DNA of 64,000 nt from Bacteroidota bacterium (GCA_018266795.1 JAFDZV010000044.1:19907-83906); one strand, 5' to 3'; numbered from the stretch's first letter, positions 1-8,431 are shown. Translations and numbers: made by a program. Notes: generated from the sequence alone by a model not told the origin.

Positions 1-117
1 CACGTTGCGGACCGGCTGCGCCTGCAGCAGCCCGGCCGCCAGCATGAACGTGGCGGCGCAGCAGGCTACGCGTCGGGCGGTCACGAGGACGATCGAGCGC
101 ATCGATATCATCGACAT
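1..117 (-). CDS. N-terminal fragment of a secreted protein (cut by the window edge)
   Basis: Reading leftward from the ATG at 117, 39 codons stay open to base 1. The peptide has a basic n-region followed by a hydrophobic stretch (VACCAATFMLAAGLL) and a possible signal peptidase I site at QAQ. A second in-frame ATG at 102 is an equally good start, and no clear ribosome binding site separates them. The mature protein lies outside the window, so its role cannot be stated. Confidence 0.5.
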   Translation of the reverse strand, partial: MSMISMRSIVLVTARRVACCAATFMLAAGLLQAQPVRNV

Positions 118-262
118 CCGTTGTTGGATCCAGTAGGAGTGTGGAACTCCCGGCACGAAGCCGGTTCACATCGCGGCGATGGACGCAGCGCACCCGGGGA
201 GCCGGGTGTGCAGGAACGATTGCGATGCGCCGCTGCTCGGGGCCGGCCGGGGTTCGGCCCCC

Positions 263-1057
263 TCAGTCCCGTTGCAAACCGACGGGCGGGCGCTCCATCG
301 GATCGAACGCTTCCGCCTCGCGCGCAACCTGTTCCCAATCCACGTTCGGGCCAAGCCCTTCCGGATCCATGTGCGTTGCGAGCGACGGAATCGGTGCGAT
401 GAGCGTCCGCTTCGGGAACTTGAACACGAACCACTTCTCCCCGAGCGTAAGACGCCAGATGTGACGGTCGCGCGGCGTGCGCGGCGCCGTGCCGATCCGG
501 TGGATCCAGGCATCGCGCTTCAGCCGCGAAACGCGTGCGCCGAAGGTCATGCAGGTGGATTCAACCGTACGCCAGTGCATGCCGGCACCGATGAGGACGC
601 GGCTGTATCCGCGGCGGGAGTCGTCGGTGCGGATGTAGCGATCGCGATGGTCGAACAACGTGACATAGTCCGCACGCGGAATCTCCTCGAACGCCTGCAG
701 CATTCGTTCCAGCGCCGCCTCCGTGTAGAGATAGTCGTCCTCCGCGAAGTAGACGATGGCATCATCAGGAAGCGTGAGCGCCCGGCTCAGCGCGGCACGA
801 TACGAGGGACTGTTGCCGATCCCCGCGAGCGGCACAACCTCACCCCACGCGCGTTCGATCGCAAGGCGATCCTCCGGCATCGGACCATCGTTGAAGAAAA
901 CGATGCTCGCCGTATGTTGCACCCTCGCGAACGCACGAAGGAAGCTCTTCAGGCAGAGCATCTTCGAATAGTACGAGGGACGGTTCTTCGGATTGTCGCC
1001 GCCGGTTGCTCGGTAGAGCACGCAGAGATGTCTGCGCGGAGAAGGATTGTCGGACAT
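263..1057 (-). CDS. GT2/GT-A-like glycosyltransferase
   Basis: A 264-residue soluble protein with the look of a GT-A fold glycosyltransferase. An N-terminal beta-strand region (LCVLYRATGG) is followed by a central YFAEDDYLY segment. In it, acidic residues 106-108 resemble the metal- and nucleotide-sugar-binding DxD motif. A downstream HMDPEGLGPNVDW segment near the C-terminus is typical of orphan sugar transferases. There is no membrane segment. It stands alone between a secreted protein and an NlpC/P60 lipoprotein, so donor and acceptor cannot be inferred. The ATG at 1057 is the first in frame, with only a distant GGGAG upstream. The family call is fair; the substrate is unknown. Confidence 0.7.
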   Translation of the reverse strand: MSDNPSPRRHLCVLYRATGGDNPKNRPSYYSKMLCLKSFLRAFARVQHTASIVFFNDGPMPEDRLAIERAWGEVVPLAGIGNSPSYRAALSRALTLPDDAIVYFAEDDYLYTEAALERMLQAFEEIPRADYVTLFDHRDRYIRTDDSRRGYSRVLIGAGMHWRTVESTCMTFGARVSRLKRDAWIHRIGTAPRTPRDRHIWRLTLGEKWFVFKFPKRTLIAPIPSLATHMDPEGLGPNVDWEQVAREAEAFDPMERPPVGLQRD

Positions 1058-1317
1058 GATTCGAATGAAAAGCTCCCTGCTTCTAGAACTCTCAACTTAC
1101 AGTTCCTGCGGTAACCGGAGAGTTCCCTTTGAAATGGAAGCGAGGATTGGCGCCCCGCACAACGCCTCTCCTCGAGCGGCCGGCATCTCCCGCGCAATGC
1201 AGTGAGGATGCGAGCGGTACCCTGCCGGCTCCGCGGGGGATCCTTCGCGCGTTCAACCCGATCGGTCATGAGCATGTCACACCCCGGCAATCGTTCAGTT
1301 GCACAGTCCAGCACGGA

Positions 1318-1857
1318 ATGATCATGAGGTTACCGATACAGCACTCGATTCTCCTCTCACTTCTCATCGGCACAGCGCTTCTCGCAGGCTGTCTTCCAGC
1401 CTCCCGCACAACCATCCGGACCGGCAGCGCCGCCGTTCCGAACGCGCAGGCCTCACTGGATCGCGGCCGATCGATGGTGGCAACGGACCCGGCGCGCCGC
1501 GCCGTTCTGGATGAGGCGCAGCGCTGGCTCGGGACGCCCTATCTGTTCGGCGGCACCACGCCGAGCGGTGTGGACTGCTCCGGCTTCGTGGACAATGTCT
1601 TCCGCGTTGTGAAACGTTCGCTTCCGCGCACCGCTGCCGCCATCGCCGAAGCCGGCAGCGCGGTAAGCCTGTCGCAGGCTCTGCCGGGCGATCTCGTCTT
1701 CTTCAACACCAGCGGCAGCGGCGTTTCGCACGTCGGCATCCTGGTAACTCCGAACTCGTTCATCCACGCCTCCACGTCCAGCGGAGTGATTGTAAGCAGC
1801 CTGGATGAAACGTACTACCAAACGCACGTCCTCTTCGCACGCCAGGTATTGCGATAA
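1318..1857 (+). CDS. NlpC/P60-family lipoprotein, cell-wall endopeptidase
   Basis: A 179-residue protein predicted to cleave peptide bonds in peptidoglycan stems at the periplasmic face. A signal peptide ends in the lipobox LLAGC, so C25 would be lipidated. The NlpC/P60 domain covers about residues 60-179. The cysteine nucleophile is C87 in DCSGF, the catalytic histidine is H138 in SHVGI, and the third polar residue is H150 in FIHAS. The reading frame is open upstream to 1129, but the signal peptide fixes the start at 1318 or 1324 (GGA lies just before the second ATG). A single-domain spr/MepS-like arrangement without SH3 or LysM modules. Family certain, exact bond specificity inferred. Confidence 0.9.
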   Translation: MIMRLPIQHSILLSLLIGTALLAGCLPASRTTIRTGSAAVPNAQASLDRGRSMVATDPARRAVLDEAQRWLGTPYLFGGTTPSGVDCSGFVDNVFRVVKRSLPRTAAAIAEAGSAVSLSQALPGDLVFFNTSGSGVSHVGILVTPNSFIHASTSSGVIVSSLDETYYQTHVLFARQVLR

Positions 1858-2004
1858 GGAACGGATCGTACCACGATCTCACCGAACCGGGTTCGGGCTG
1901 CCGTTTGCAATCGATCGCCCCGTGAGTAACTTGCCTCCGTTCACCCTGCCATACCTCTCGCGCCACATCGGCGCCATATTGATCACAGTACAAGGATCGA
2001 ACGG

Positions 2005-2274
2005 ATGAAGGCTCAACGCATCGTTGCAACGCTTCTTCTGGGAGCAACCGTCGCAGCCGGCACGGAGACATTCGCTGCGATGGATTCCGCCGTGACATCG
2101 GCTCCGGCGACAGCCACAGCACGGTATCAGAACCCGGCTGGCGTGAAAAGCGAAGTACGGCACCGCGGGCAGGCACGCCAGCGCAGACGTCTGCGCCGCC
2201 ATCGCCGGCACGTACGCCGCGTTCACCGGCGCCACCGCCTGCATCGTGTACACCATCGTCGGCATCACACGTAG
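2005..2274 (+). CDS. Small secreted protein with His/Arg-rich tail
   Basis: 89 residues. A convincing signal peptide (MKAQRIVATLLLGATVAAG) is followed by a short Ala/Thr linker. From about residue 52 the remaining tail is built almost only of Arg and His (RRHRRHVRRVHRRH and similar). An AAGGA ribosome binding site sits eight bases before the ATG. The mature peptide would be extremely basic and could bind metal, nucleic acid or anionic polymer, but no family is recognised. The opposite strand is also open here, so composition alone cannot prove coding. The signal peptide and ribosome binding site favour this frame. Confidence 0.55.
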   Translation: MKAQRIVATLLLGATVAAGTETFAAMDSAVTSAPATATARYQNPAGVKSEVRHRGQARQRRRLRRHRRHVRRVHRRHRLHRVHHRRHHT

Positions 2275-2286
2275 GCGGCACGGCCG

Positions 2287-2310
2287 TTGAAGCGCGGTTG
2301 TTCGCTTCAA
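2287..2310. terminator. Small inverted repeat after the His/Arg-rich gene
   Basis: Perfect 8-bp arms TTGAAGCG / CGCTTCAA (2287-2294 and 2303-2310) with an 8-base loop, 12 bases past the stop codon. No T-run follows. Possibly part of a two-hairpin terminator together with 2321-2359. Confidence 0.4.
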
Positions 2311-2320
2311 CGACGAAAGC

Positions 2321-2359
2321 AGCAAGCCCGTCCCGACGATCGATCGGGACGGGCTTGCT
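2321..2359. terminator. Strong palindrome between convergent genes
   Basis: Perfect 16-bp arms starting AGCAAGCCCGTCCCGA (2321-2336) and ending in the complement at 2344-2359, with a 7-base loop. It lies between the plus-strand His/Arg-rich gene and the 3' end of minus-strand rluA. It can therefore act as a bidirectional terminator, although no T-run follows. The GTCCCGA...TCGGGAC core recurs at 10232-10250. Confidence 0.6.
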
Positions 2360-2423
2360 GGTAATGGCGGCCGGCGGAAGCGAGCCCGGAATGTCTGCAC
2401 GTTGAAGCGCGCACCTCAGGCAA

Positions 2424-3200
2424 TCACCCGCGCGCCTTCCGGAGCTGTGTCAGAAGCGCGTTCATGTCGCGCGGAAGCGGCGCGGTAAACGTTGTCGGCT
2501 GGCCGGTGGCCGGATGCTGAATCGTCAGCTGCTCCGCATGCAGCGTGAGCCGCGCCATCAACGGCTTTTCCTCACGATCGTAGCCGCGGTAGCGTCGCTT
2601 GATCGCCGAAAGGAACAGCTCCGTGCGATTGCCGTAGAGCGGATCCACCGCAAGGGGAAGCCCTACAGCCTTGCAGTGAACTCTGATCTGGTGCTGACGT
2701 CCGGTGCGGGGGCGTGCCTCCGCATAGGTGAAGCCGCGAAAGCGCTCGCGCACCCGGAGCACCGTCAACGACTCCTTGCCTCGAGCGCTCGGACGCATCC
2801 GCGCGGCGTTCGCCGGGTCCACCGCAAGCGGTATGTCGATCGTCATCTCATCCTCCACCATCTCTCCTTCCAGCACAGCCGCGTAGATCTTCAACGGCTC
2901 GTGCCGTTCGAACTGGTCGTTGAGCAGCTTGTGCGCCTCGGCATCGCGCGCAAACACGATAACGCCGCTGGTGTCCTTGTCGATGCGGTGCACTGTCCAC
3001 AGCCGTCCCATCCGCTCCTCCGCCATCTCCTTCAGCGAGACACCAACCTGGAACCGCTCCCGAATCGCCGCAACGCCCGGCGCCTTGTCGAACACGACGA
3101 TCCGTTCGTCCTCATACAGCACCCTGTACTTCGGGCGTTCCTTCTGCACGCGCTGCGGTTCGTCATCGAAGAACTCGCTGTAGTCGTACGCTTCGGACAT
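2424..3200 (-). CDS. RluA-family pseudouridine synthase
   Basis: 258 residues. Isomerises specific uridines to pseudouridine in rRNA or tRNA. The RluA signature HRIDKDTSGV is at about 71-80 with catalytic Asp D74. The conserved RPRTGRQHQIRVHC and PLYGN segments follow. An N-terminal S4 domain is not evident. The start is ATG 3200, whose first bases overlap the TGA of folD (ATGA), implying translational coupling; the longer open frame to 3299 would run deep into folD. The target site (RluA, RluC or RluD type) cannot be told from sequence alone. Confidence 0.9.
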   Translation of the reverse strand: MSEAYDYSEFFDDEPQRVQKERPKYRVLYEDERIVVFDKAPGVAAIRERFQVGVSLKEMAEERMGRLWTVHRIDKDTSGVIVFARDAEAHKLLNDQFERHEPLKIYAAVLEGEMVEDEMTIDIPLAVDPANAARMRPSARGKESLTVLRVRERFRGFTYAEARPRTGRQHQIRVHCKAVGLPLAVDPLYGNRTELFLSAIKRRYRGYDREEKPLMARLTLHAEQLTIQHPATGQPTTFTAPLPRDMNALLTQLRKARG

Positions 3201-4081
3201 CAATGGAAGTCCCCCCGCGCAGAGCGCAGCGTATTCAGCATCAACATGGCGATCGTCATCTTGCCGACGCCGCCCGGAACAGGTGTGATGGCGGAACACT
3301 TCGGTGCAACGGCATCGAAGTCCACATCACCCACGATCCGGTATCCCTTCTCCGATCCCGGATCGTCCACGCGATTGATCCCGACATCGATCACCACCGC
3401 CCCCTCCTTCACCATGTCGGCAGTGATGTAGCGCGGCCTGCCGATCGCAGCAATCACGATATCCGCATTACGCGTAACAGCGCCGAGATCGGCGGCGGCC
3501 GAGTGGGCTACCGTGACGATCGCATTCCCCCCTTCGCGCTTCTGCATCATCATGTTCGCCAGCGGCTTCCCCACGATGTTGCTGCGGCCGATGATCACCA
3601 CACTGCGGCCGCTGGTTGGAATCTGGTAGTGCGTCAGCATCGCAAGCACGCCGGCCGGCGTGCACGACTCGTGCGCCGGAAGGCCGATCACCATCCTCCC
3701 CACGTTCACCGGATGGAAGCCGTCCACATCCTTGTGATAATCGATCGTCTCCACCACCTGCTCGTAGTCGATATGCCCCGGAAGCGGACTCTGCACAAGG
3801 ATGCCGTGGATTGCGCTGTCCGCATTGAGCGCGGCGATCAGCGAGAGCAGTTCCAGAGCGCTGGTGGATGCGGGAAGCCGGTGGGTAATCGAGTGAAAGC
3901 CCAGGCGCTCGCACATGCGTCCCTTGGAACGCACGTACGTTGCCGAGGCAGGATCGTCGCCAACCAGGACAACCGCAAGCCCGGGCGTTATCCCGCGCTC
4001 GCGGCGAAGCTCCTCCGCCTCCGCCTTCACGCGATCGAGAATCGCATTCGATACTATCGTTCCATCAATGATGATCGGCAT
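3200..4081 (-). CDS. folD: FolD bifunctional methylene-THF dehydrogenase/cyclohydrolase
   Basis: 293 residues. Interconverts 5,10-methylene-, methenyl- and 10-formyl-tetrahydrofolate using NADP, supplying one-carbon units in the cytosol. Visible hallmarks are YVRSKGRMCE with the catalytic Lys, QSPLPGHID, DVDGFHPVNVGRM, the Rossmann segment GRSNIVGKP, and the family C-terminal TPVPGGVGKMT. The start is placed at ATG 4081 (MPIIIDG), which matches family N-termini. An upstream in-frame ATG at 4135 would add 18 residues. Ends in an ATGA overlap with rluA. Confidence 0.95.
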   Translation of the reverse strand: MPIIIDGTIVSNAILDRVKAEAEELRRERGITPGLAVVLVGDDPASATYVRSKGRMCERLGFHSITHRLPASTSALELLSLIAALNADSAIHGILVQSPLPGHIDYEQVVETIDYHKDVDGFHPVNVGRMVIGLPAHESCTPAGVLAMLTHYQIPTSGRSVVIIGRSNIVGKPLANMMMQKREGGNAIVTVAHSAAADLGAVTRNADIVIAAIGRPRYITADMVKEGAVVIDVGINRVDDPGSEKGYRIVGDVDFDAVAPKCSAITPVPGGVGKMTIAMLMLNTLRSARGDFH

Positions 4082-4194
4082 GAGTCGATATATGGATTTC
4101 GAGATGCTGTGATCTGCAACTGTCGGCGTTCCCATCTATAGCCGCGGCAAGACCCGCAGGCAGGTTATTGCCACCCGGTATTGTCAGGAAACTC

Positions 4195-5289
4195 CTACTT
4201 CAGCCCGATGCTCGCAACGGTCCGGTTCAACGCCTCGCGGTAGAATTCGGCAAGCGGAACCGGAACCTCGAACGTGACGATGCAGCCGGAGTTGTGCGCG
4301 GCCAGCAGCACCTGGCATACGTAGAGCGTGCCAAGCTCACCGCCAACCTCAACTTCCTTGTGCACCACGTAGCCGTTGTAGCGGCCTGCCGTGAGTCCCT
4401 TCCGTTCCAGTTCCCGCACCGCGACCGCCCGGCTGTCCGCACGGTTGACGATCTTCACGAGCTGCGGGAGCAGCGAATCGAAGCCCGGCTTGAACGCAGG
4501 GTTGACCTTCCGGAGATCGCGCACGTACTGCACCGTGATCGTGGCCCCGGTGGAGTGTACCACGCTGTCCATCACCACGTCCTTGGAACCGACATACATC
4601 TCGCAGACGTTGCCGTTGTCTCTGATGCCGTGGTGCCAGTCCGACGGAATGGAGATGGTGAACGATGTATCCCCGTTCCGGAGCGTCACCTGGCTGCGCT
4701 TCTGCGGAGCGTACCCGAGCTGGTCCAGGTTCCAGCGCAGCTCGTTCGCGCGGGCGCCGTTCGGCGCCGCATCCAGATAACGGCGCATGTCCGCCATTGC
4801 CTCGAACTGCTCCCCTGCAGCCAGATGAGTCTTTACCAGCAACAGCAGTGCCGTGGTATCCTTCGGATCGATGGCCGTGACCTTGTGCAGATCCTCGAGA
4901 GCCGCGACATACAGCTTCTGCTCGATGAAGACGGCCGCCCTGGTGACCCGCGCGGCCGGCGAACGCTGGTCCAGGTCGATCGTTCTGTTCAGATCCTCGA
5001 GAGCCGCGGCGGTATCACCCGTGTAGAGCAACACGCCGGAGCGCCAGAGGAGCGCTGTTGTGTTGTTCGGTGCGATCGCCAACGCCTTTCCGAAGTAATC
5101 CAGCGCCGCCTTGAAGTCGCGCGCATGCGCGGCCGCATCTCCCTTGCGAAGGAACTCGTCCACCGACTGTGCGCGAAGCATCGGCACGGCAAGCGGAAGG
5201 GCCAGCAGCCATACGAGCAGCAGCCGGCGAGGTCGCGGGATCGCAGCGGCAGGGCGGTCCGTGCGGCAGGAGACGAAGCGTACAATCAT
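4195..5289 (-). CDS. Secreted TPR-repeat protein
   Basis: 364 residues. A signal peptide (hydrophobic LLLVWLLALPLAVPML, cleavage near RAQ) is followed by about four tetratricopeptide repeats (residues 42-175, for example ALDYFGKALAIAPNNTTALL). The C-terminal half (190-364) contains a SWHHGIRDNGN-like beta-rich region without a recognised domain. It starts three bases after the polX stop and is probably in the same transcript. Likely a periplasmic or outer-membrane-associated scaffold; the partner is unknown. Confidence 0.8.
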   Translation of the reverse strand: MIVRFVSCRTDRPAAAIPRPRRLLLVWLLALPLAVPMLRAQSVDEFLRKGDAAAHARDFKAALDYFGKALAIAPNNTTALLWRSGVLLYTGDTAAALEDLNRTIDLDQRSPAARVTRAAVFIEQKLYVAALEDLHKVTAIDPKDTTALLLLVKTHLAAGEQFEAMADMRRYLDAAPNGARANELRWNLDQLGYAPQKRSQVTLRNGDTSFTISIPSDWHHGIRDNGNVCEMYVGSKDVVMDSVVHSTGATITVQYVRDLRKVNPAFKPGFDSLLPQLVKIVNRADSRAVAVRELERKGLTAGRYNGYVVHKEVEVGGELGTLYVCQVLLAAHNSGCIVTFEVPVPLAEFYREALNRTVASIGLK

Positions 5290-5292
5290 GTG

Positions 5293-7017
5293 CTATCCTC
5301 GCAACGCCGTTGCGAATCGAATCAGCCCATCGGCGTCGAGCGCGTTCAGCGTTCCATCAGGCGTAAGCCATCCCTTGCGCGCCATCGTGATGCCGTAGCG
5401 CATGTTGTCGAAGTCTGCCAGAGAATGGGCATCGGGGTTGATGGCGATCGGCACCCCCTTGCGCCGGGCATGGCGCACCATTCGCCAGTTCAGGTCCAGC
5501 CGCATCGGATTGCAGTTCAGCTCGATCGCCTTGCCATGCGCGGCCGCCGCGGCGATCACCCGCCGGAGGTCCACATCGTATCCCTTCCGCTTCAGGATCA
5601 GGCGCCCGGTAGAATGGCCGAGGATGGTGGAGTACCTGTGCTCCAGCGCCCGGCAGATCCGATCGGTCTGCGCCTCCATCGGAAGATTGAACTGCGAGTG
5701 AACGGAGACGACAACCGCATCGAGCGCCGCCAGCGCATCATCCTCCAGATCCAGAGCGCCATCGGCAAGGATGTCGCACTCGATCCCCTTCAGCACCCGG
5801 AATTCGGATGGATCGTAGCGGCGATTGATCTCGTCGATCTCACGCCCCTGCGCCTCCAGCCTGCGCTCGTCCAGACCGTTGGCATAGAATGCGCTCTTGG
5901 AGTGGTCGGTGATCAGCAGATAGCCGTAGCCCAGGCCGTGAACGTGTTCCGCGATCTCCTGGATCGGGCTTCTGCCGTCGCTCCAGGTGGAGTGCACGTG
6001 GATCATCCCCTTCAGATCCTCCCGCGTCACGAGGTCCGGTATCCCGCCGTCCAGCGCGCTGCGCACCTCGTCGATCCCCTCGCGCAACTCCGGTGTGATG
6101 TATTGCATGCCGGCGAGATCGAACAGCTCATCCTCGGAGTCCAGCATCACCATCTCCCCATCCCTGTACAGTCCGTCCTCGCGAAGATCGTAGCCACGAT
6201 CGGTAAGCGGGATCGAGACCATGAAGCAGTAGTCGCTCGCGCCTGTACGTTGATGCAGCAGCACCGCGTAGTTGGCAGGCGTTGCCGCATCGATGCGAAC
6301 GCGGAACCCGCCGTCCGCTTGGGCGGTGATCAGGCTCCCATTACGTACGGGCTCCGAGAGAATATCCGCGATCGACGCCAGGTCGCGCTCAAGCGCATCG
6401 ACGGAGGCAGCCTGCAGCACGAAGCCAAGCGAATCGAACTCCTCCCCCCCGCGACGCAGACGCCCGGCGATCGCCCCCCGCTCCACCGATGGGAGCTCGC
6501 GCAGGCGCGCAAGAACGGACTCGGCCAACTCCGTGGCCCTGTTGATTCTCAACTTCCCCCCCTGCTGGCGCAGCTGGGAAAGTCCTTCCAGGATCTTCGC
6601 CTGCGACTTGTCGCCGAAGCCGGGGAGCGCTGCGATGCGATTCTCCAGCGCCGCCTGCTCCAACTGGTCAAGCGTTTCGATGCCGAGCTGTGTATGCAGG
6701 GCCCGGACCTTCTTCGCTCCAACGCCGCGTATCTCCAGGATCTCCATCAACCCCGGCGGCGTTATCCTCCGCAACTCCTCGAGCTGCGCGGTAGTGCCGG
6801 TCTCCACGATCTCTCGAACCACCGCCCCCAGCGTGCTCCCGATGCCGGGCGCCTTCACCGGCAGTCCTGCATGCACCATGGCCACAACGTCCACATTGCT
6901 CGTCTCCAGCGACCGCGCGGCGCGGCCATAGCTCTTGCTCGTGAGCTCCGTATCGCCGTGAAGCTCCAGGTATGTTTCGATGGAGTAGAGAACCTTCGCA
7001 ACGTCGCGTGATGTCAT
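5293..7017 (-). CDS. polX: PolX-family protein with intact PHP domain and degenerate polymerase site
   Basis: 574 residues. Family X DNA polymerases with a C-terminal PHP 3'-5' exonuclease normally act in base-excision repair. HhH motifs are visible at 58-67, 96-104 and 131-142. The PHP metal site looks intact: HVHSTWSDG (340-348), ITDHSKS, GIECDI, VVSVHS, HSTGR and NPDAH. The polymerase signature is not intact. Where family members carry GSxRR...ETVGDxD, this one reads GRLRRGGEEFDSLGFV (185-200), and the third metal Asp in VDLR is replaced in VRIDAA. So exonuclease activity is likely and polymerase activity doubtful. ATG 7017 fits family N-termini. Confidence 0.9.
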   Translation of the reverse strand: MTSRDVAKVLYSIETYLELHGDTELTSKSYGRAARSLETSNVDVVAMVHAGLPVKAPGIGSTLGAVVREIVETGTTAQLEELRRITPPGLMEILEIRGVGAKKVRALHTQLGIETLDQLEQAALENRIAALPGFGDKSQAKILEGLSQLRQQGGKLRINRATELAESVLARLRELPSVERGAIAGRLRRGGEEFDSLGFVLQAASVDALERDLASIADILSEPVRNGSLITAQADGGFRVRIDAATPANYAVLLHQRTGASDYCFMVSIPLTDRGYDLREDGLYRDGEMVMLDSEDELFDLAGMQYITPELREGIDEVRSALDGGIPDLVTREDLKGMIHVHSTWSDGRSPIQEIAEHVHGLGYGYLLITDHSKSAFYANGLDERRLEAQGREIDEINRRYDPSEFRVLKGIECDILADGALDLEDDALAALDAVVVSVHSQFNLPMEAQTDRICRALEHRYSTILGHSTGRLILKRKGYDVDLRRVIAAAAAHGKAIELNCNPMRLDLNWRMVRHARRKGVPIAINPDAHSLADFDNMRYGITMARKGWLTPDGTLNALDADGLIRFATALRG

Positions 7018-7072
7018 AGCGGATTGAACTGCGAGTTGATGCAGATGCCGGCGCCAGGGTAGGACAACTCTG

Positions 7073-7080
7073 CAAAGGTA
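7073..7080 (-). promoter_or_regulatory. Bacteroidota-type -7 element before polX
   Basis: CAAAGGTA on the plus strand reads TACCTTTG on the minus strand, an exact match to TAnnTTTG, about 56 bases upstream of the polX start. No TTTG is seen at the expected -33 distance, so this is a partial match. Confidence 0.4.
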
Positions 7081-7131
7081 CCGAATCGGGCCGGTTCGCG
7101 TGATCCCGCCCCCGTATGAGAACGTAACGTG

Positions 7132-7252
7132 GTGCTTGGTTCTTGGTACGCTCGGCTGCGCCTCGCTGTGGTCCTTGGCGCCGAAACCTGCAGGACGTAT
7201 CACGGCACACCAAGACCCAAGACCCAAGAACCAAGGCCCAAGAACCAAGCAC
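7132..7252. repeat. Interspersed repeat element, copy A (upstream of L,D-transpeptidase)
   Basis: Outer perfect 15-bp inverted arms GTGCTTGGTTCTTGG (7132-7146) and CCAAGAACCAAGCAC (7238-7252). The right arm is part of a run of CCAAGACC/CCAAGAACC units. The core 7146-7199 is homologous, in opposite orientation, to 8260-8307 on the other side of the L,D-transpeptidase gene. Non-coding. Confidence 0.75.
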
Positions 7253-7357
7253 AGTAACAGTCGTTCCTATCGGGCGTTTCAGAGTGAAAGCCTGCGCGAC
7301 GGAATCATCCGGCGTACCACGATGATTCCGGCCCGGCACATCTGCTGCTCCACTCCC

Positions 7358-8188
7358 ATGATCCATTTTCCCTCGGCCATCCGTCGGCTCCTGCTGGTGG
7401 GATCCTCAATGGCACTGATCGCCTCAACGAGCGTAGCCGCCGGCTGCACGCGGCAGCCGGACCAGGCACGGCCCGCCGGCGCAGGGCAGTCCGCACCCCG
7501 GCCCCCGAAAGCTGCCGGCACCGTAAAACCGAAGGCGGCACAGAACCAGGCGCCTCCCGCGCGGCCGTCCCTTCCGCCAACACCGCGCACGGTGGAGGAT
7601 GTGATCGGCCCGCTGAGCCCGGTTGCGAAGGCACGCTACGGCGCGGCATGCCGGCATGCGAACGTGGCCTGGCCGCCGAAGCGGGTGATGCTCCTCGCCT
7701 TCAAACGCGAGCGGCGGCTGGAGGTGTGGGGTGCCAATACCGCCGGCAGCTACGCCCTTCTGTACAGACACCAGGTGCTGGCCGCGAGCGGCGGCCCCGG
7801 CCCGAAGCGGCGCGAAGGGGACGAACAGGTGCCCGAAGGCTTCTACGACATCACGGAACTGAACCCTAACAGCCAGTTCCATCTGTCGATGCGGGTAGGC
7901 TATCCTAATGCCGACGATCTGGCACATGCGCGCGTTGACCGCGCGGCAATGGGGGGAGATATCTACATTCACGGCAATCATCTCTCCATAGGATGCCTGG
8001 CAATCGGCGACCCCGGCATCGAGGAATTGTTCGGCCTGATGGCGCAGGTACCTCCCGGCAGCCGCCGCATCGTGATCGCGCCGTTCGACTTCCGTCGTCA
8101 TCCGGGCGCCGCGTACCCGAAGGAGGCCGCATGGGTTCACGAGATGTACGGCAGGATGAAGAAGTTCCTTGCGGCGTTCAGGGTGTAA
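7358..8188 (+). CDS. L,D-transpeptidase (YafK/ErfK-type) lipoprotein
   Basis: 276 residues. Predicted to form 3-3 peptidoglycan crosslinks or attach proteins to the wall via a catalytic cysteine. A signal peptide ends in the lipobox SVAAGC, with C30 lipidated. A Pro/Ala-rich linker (40-80) follows, then the YkuD domain (about 108-250) with the catalytic HGNHLSIGC motif, H205 and C213. The motif order and GFYDITELNPNSQFHLS segment resemble YafK-type enzymes. ATG 7358 is chosen because it gives a standard lipoprotein leader; an in-frame ATG at 7322 is possible. The gene is bracketed by inverted copies of an interspersed repeat. Confidence 0.88.
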   Translation: MIHFPSAIRRLLLVGSSMALIASTSVAAGCTRQPDQARPAGAGQSAPRPPKAAGTVKPKAAQNQAPPARPSLPPTPRTVEDVIGPLSPVAKARYGAACRHANVAWPPKRVMLLAFKRERRLEVWGANTAGSYALLYRHQVLAASGGPGPKRREGDEQVPEGFYDITELNPNSQFHLSMRVGYPNADDLAHARVDRAAMGGDIYIHGNHLSIGCLAIGDPGIEELFGLMAQVPPGSRRIVIAPFDFRRHPGAAYPKEAAWVHEMYGRMKKFLAAFRV

Positions 8189-8192
8189 GGGA

Positions 8193-8390
8193 GTAGTCAG
8201 TTGTTAGTGGTCAGTTGGGGCTTTGTGCTTGGTTCTTCGTGCTTGGGTTTTGGCGGTGCTACATCCGGCAGACTTCGGTGCCAAGGACTACAGCGCGGCG
8301 AGCGTACAATGAACCACGGCGAGCCGCGATGAGAACGGCAGCGAGCCGATCCCAGCCAGCGCGGCGAGCGTACAATGAACTTCCAACTGT
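8193..8390. repeat. Composite repeat region, copy B plus GTCAGT units
   Basis: Begins with GTCAGTTGTTAGTGGTCAG units (8197-8216), then GTGCTTGGTTCTTCGTGCTT and the 8260-8307 core homologous to 7146-7199. Two 24-bp direct repeats beginning CAGCGCGGCG lie at 8291-8314 and 8357-8380. No coding potential recognised in the whole 8189-8481 gap other than the promoter at 8432. Confidence 0.75.
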
Positions 8391-8431
8391 AACTCTCTAC
8401 GAAGCAGGGCCGCGCTCTGGCCGCCAACCTC

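Noticed and set aside
4168..7011. 947-codon open frame on the plus strand opposite polX and the TPR gene
   Set aside because: Product is Arg/His/Gln-rich with no family features; it mirrors high-GC codon use of the real minus-strand genes.
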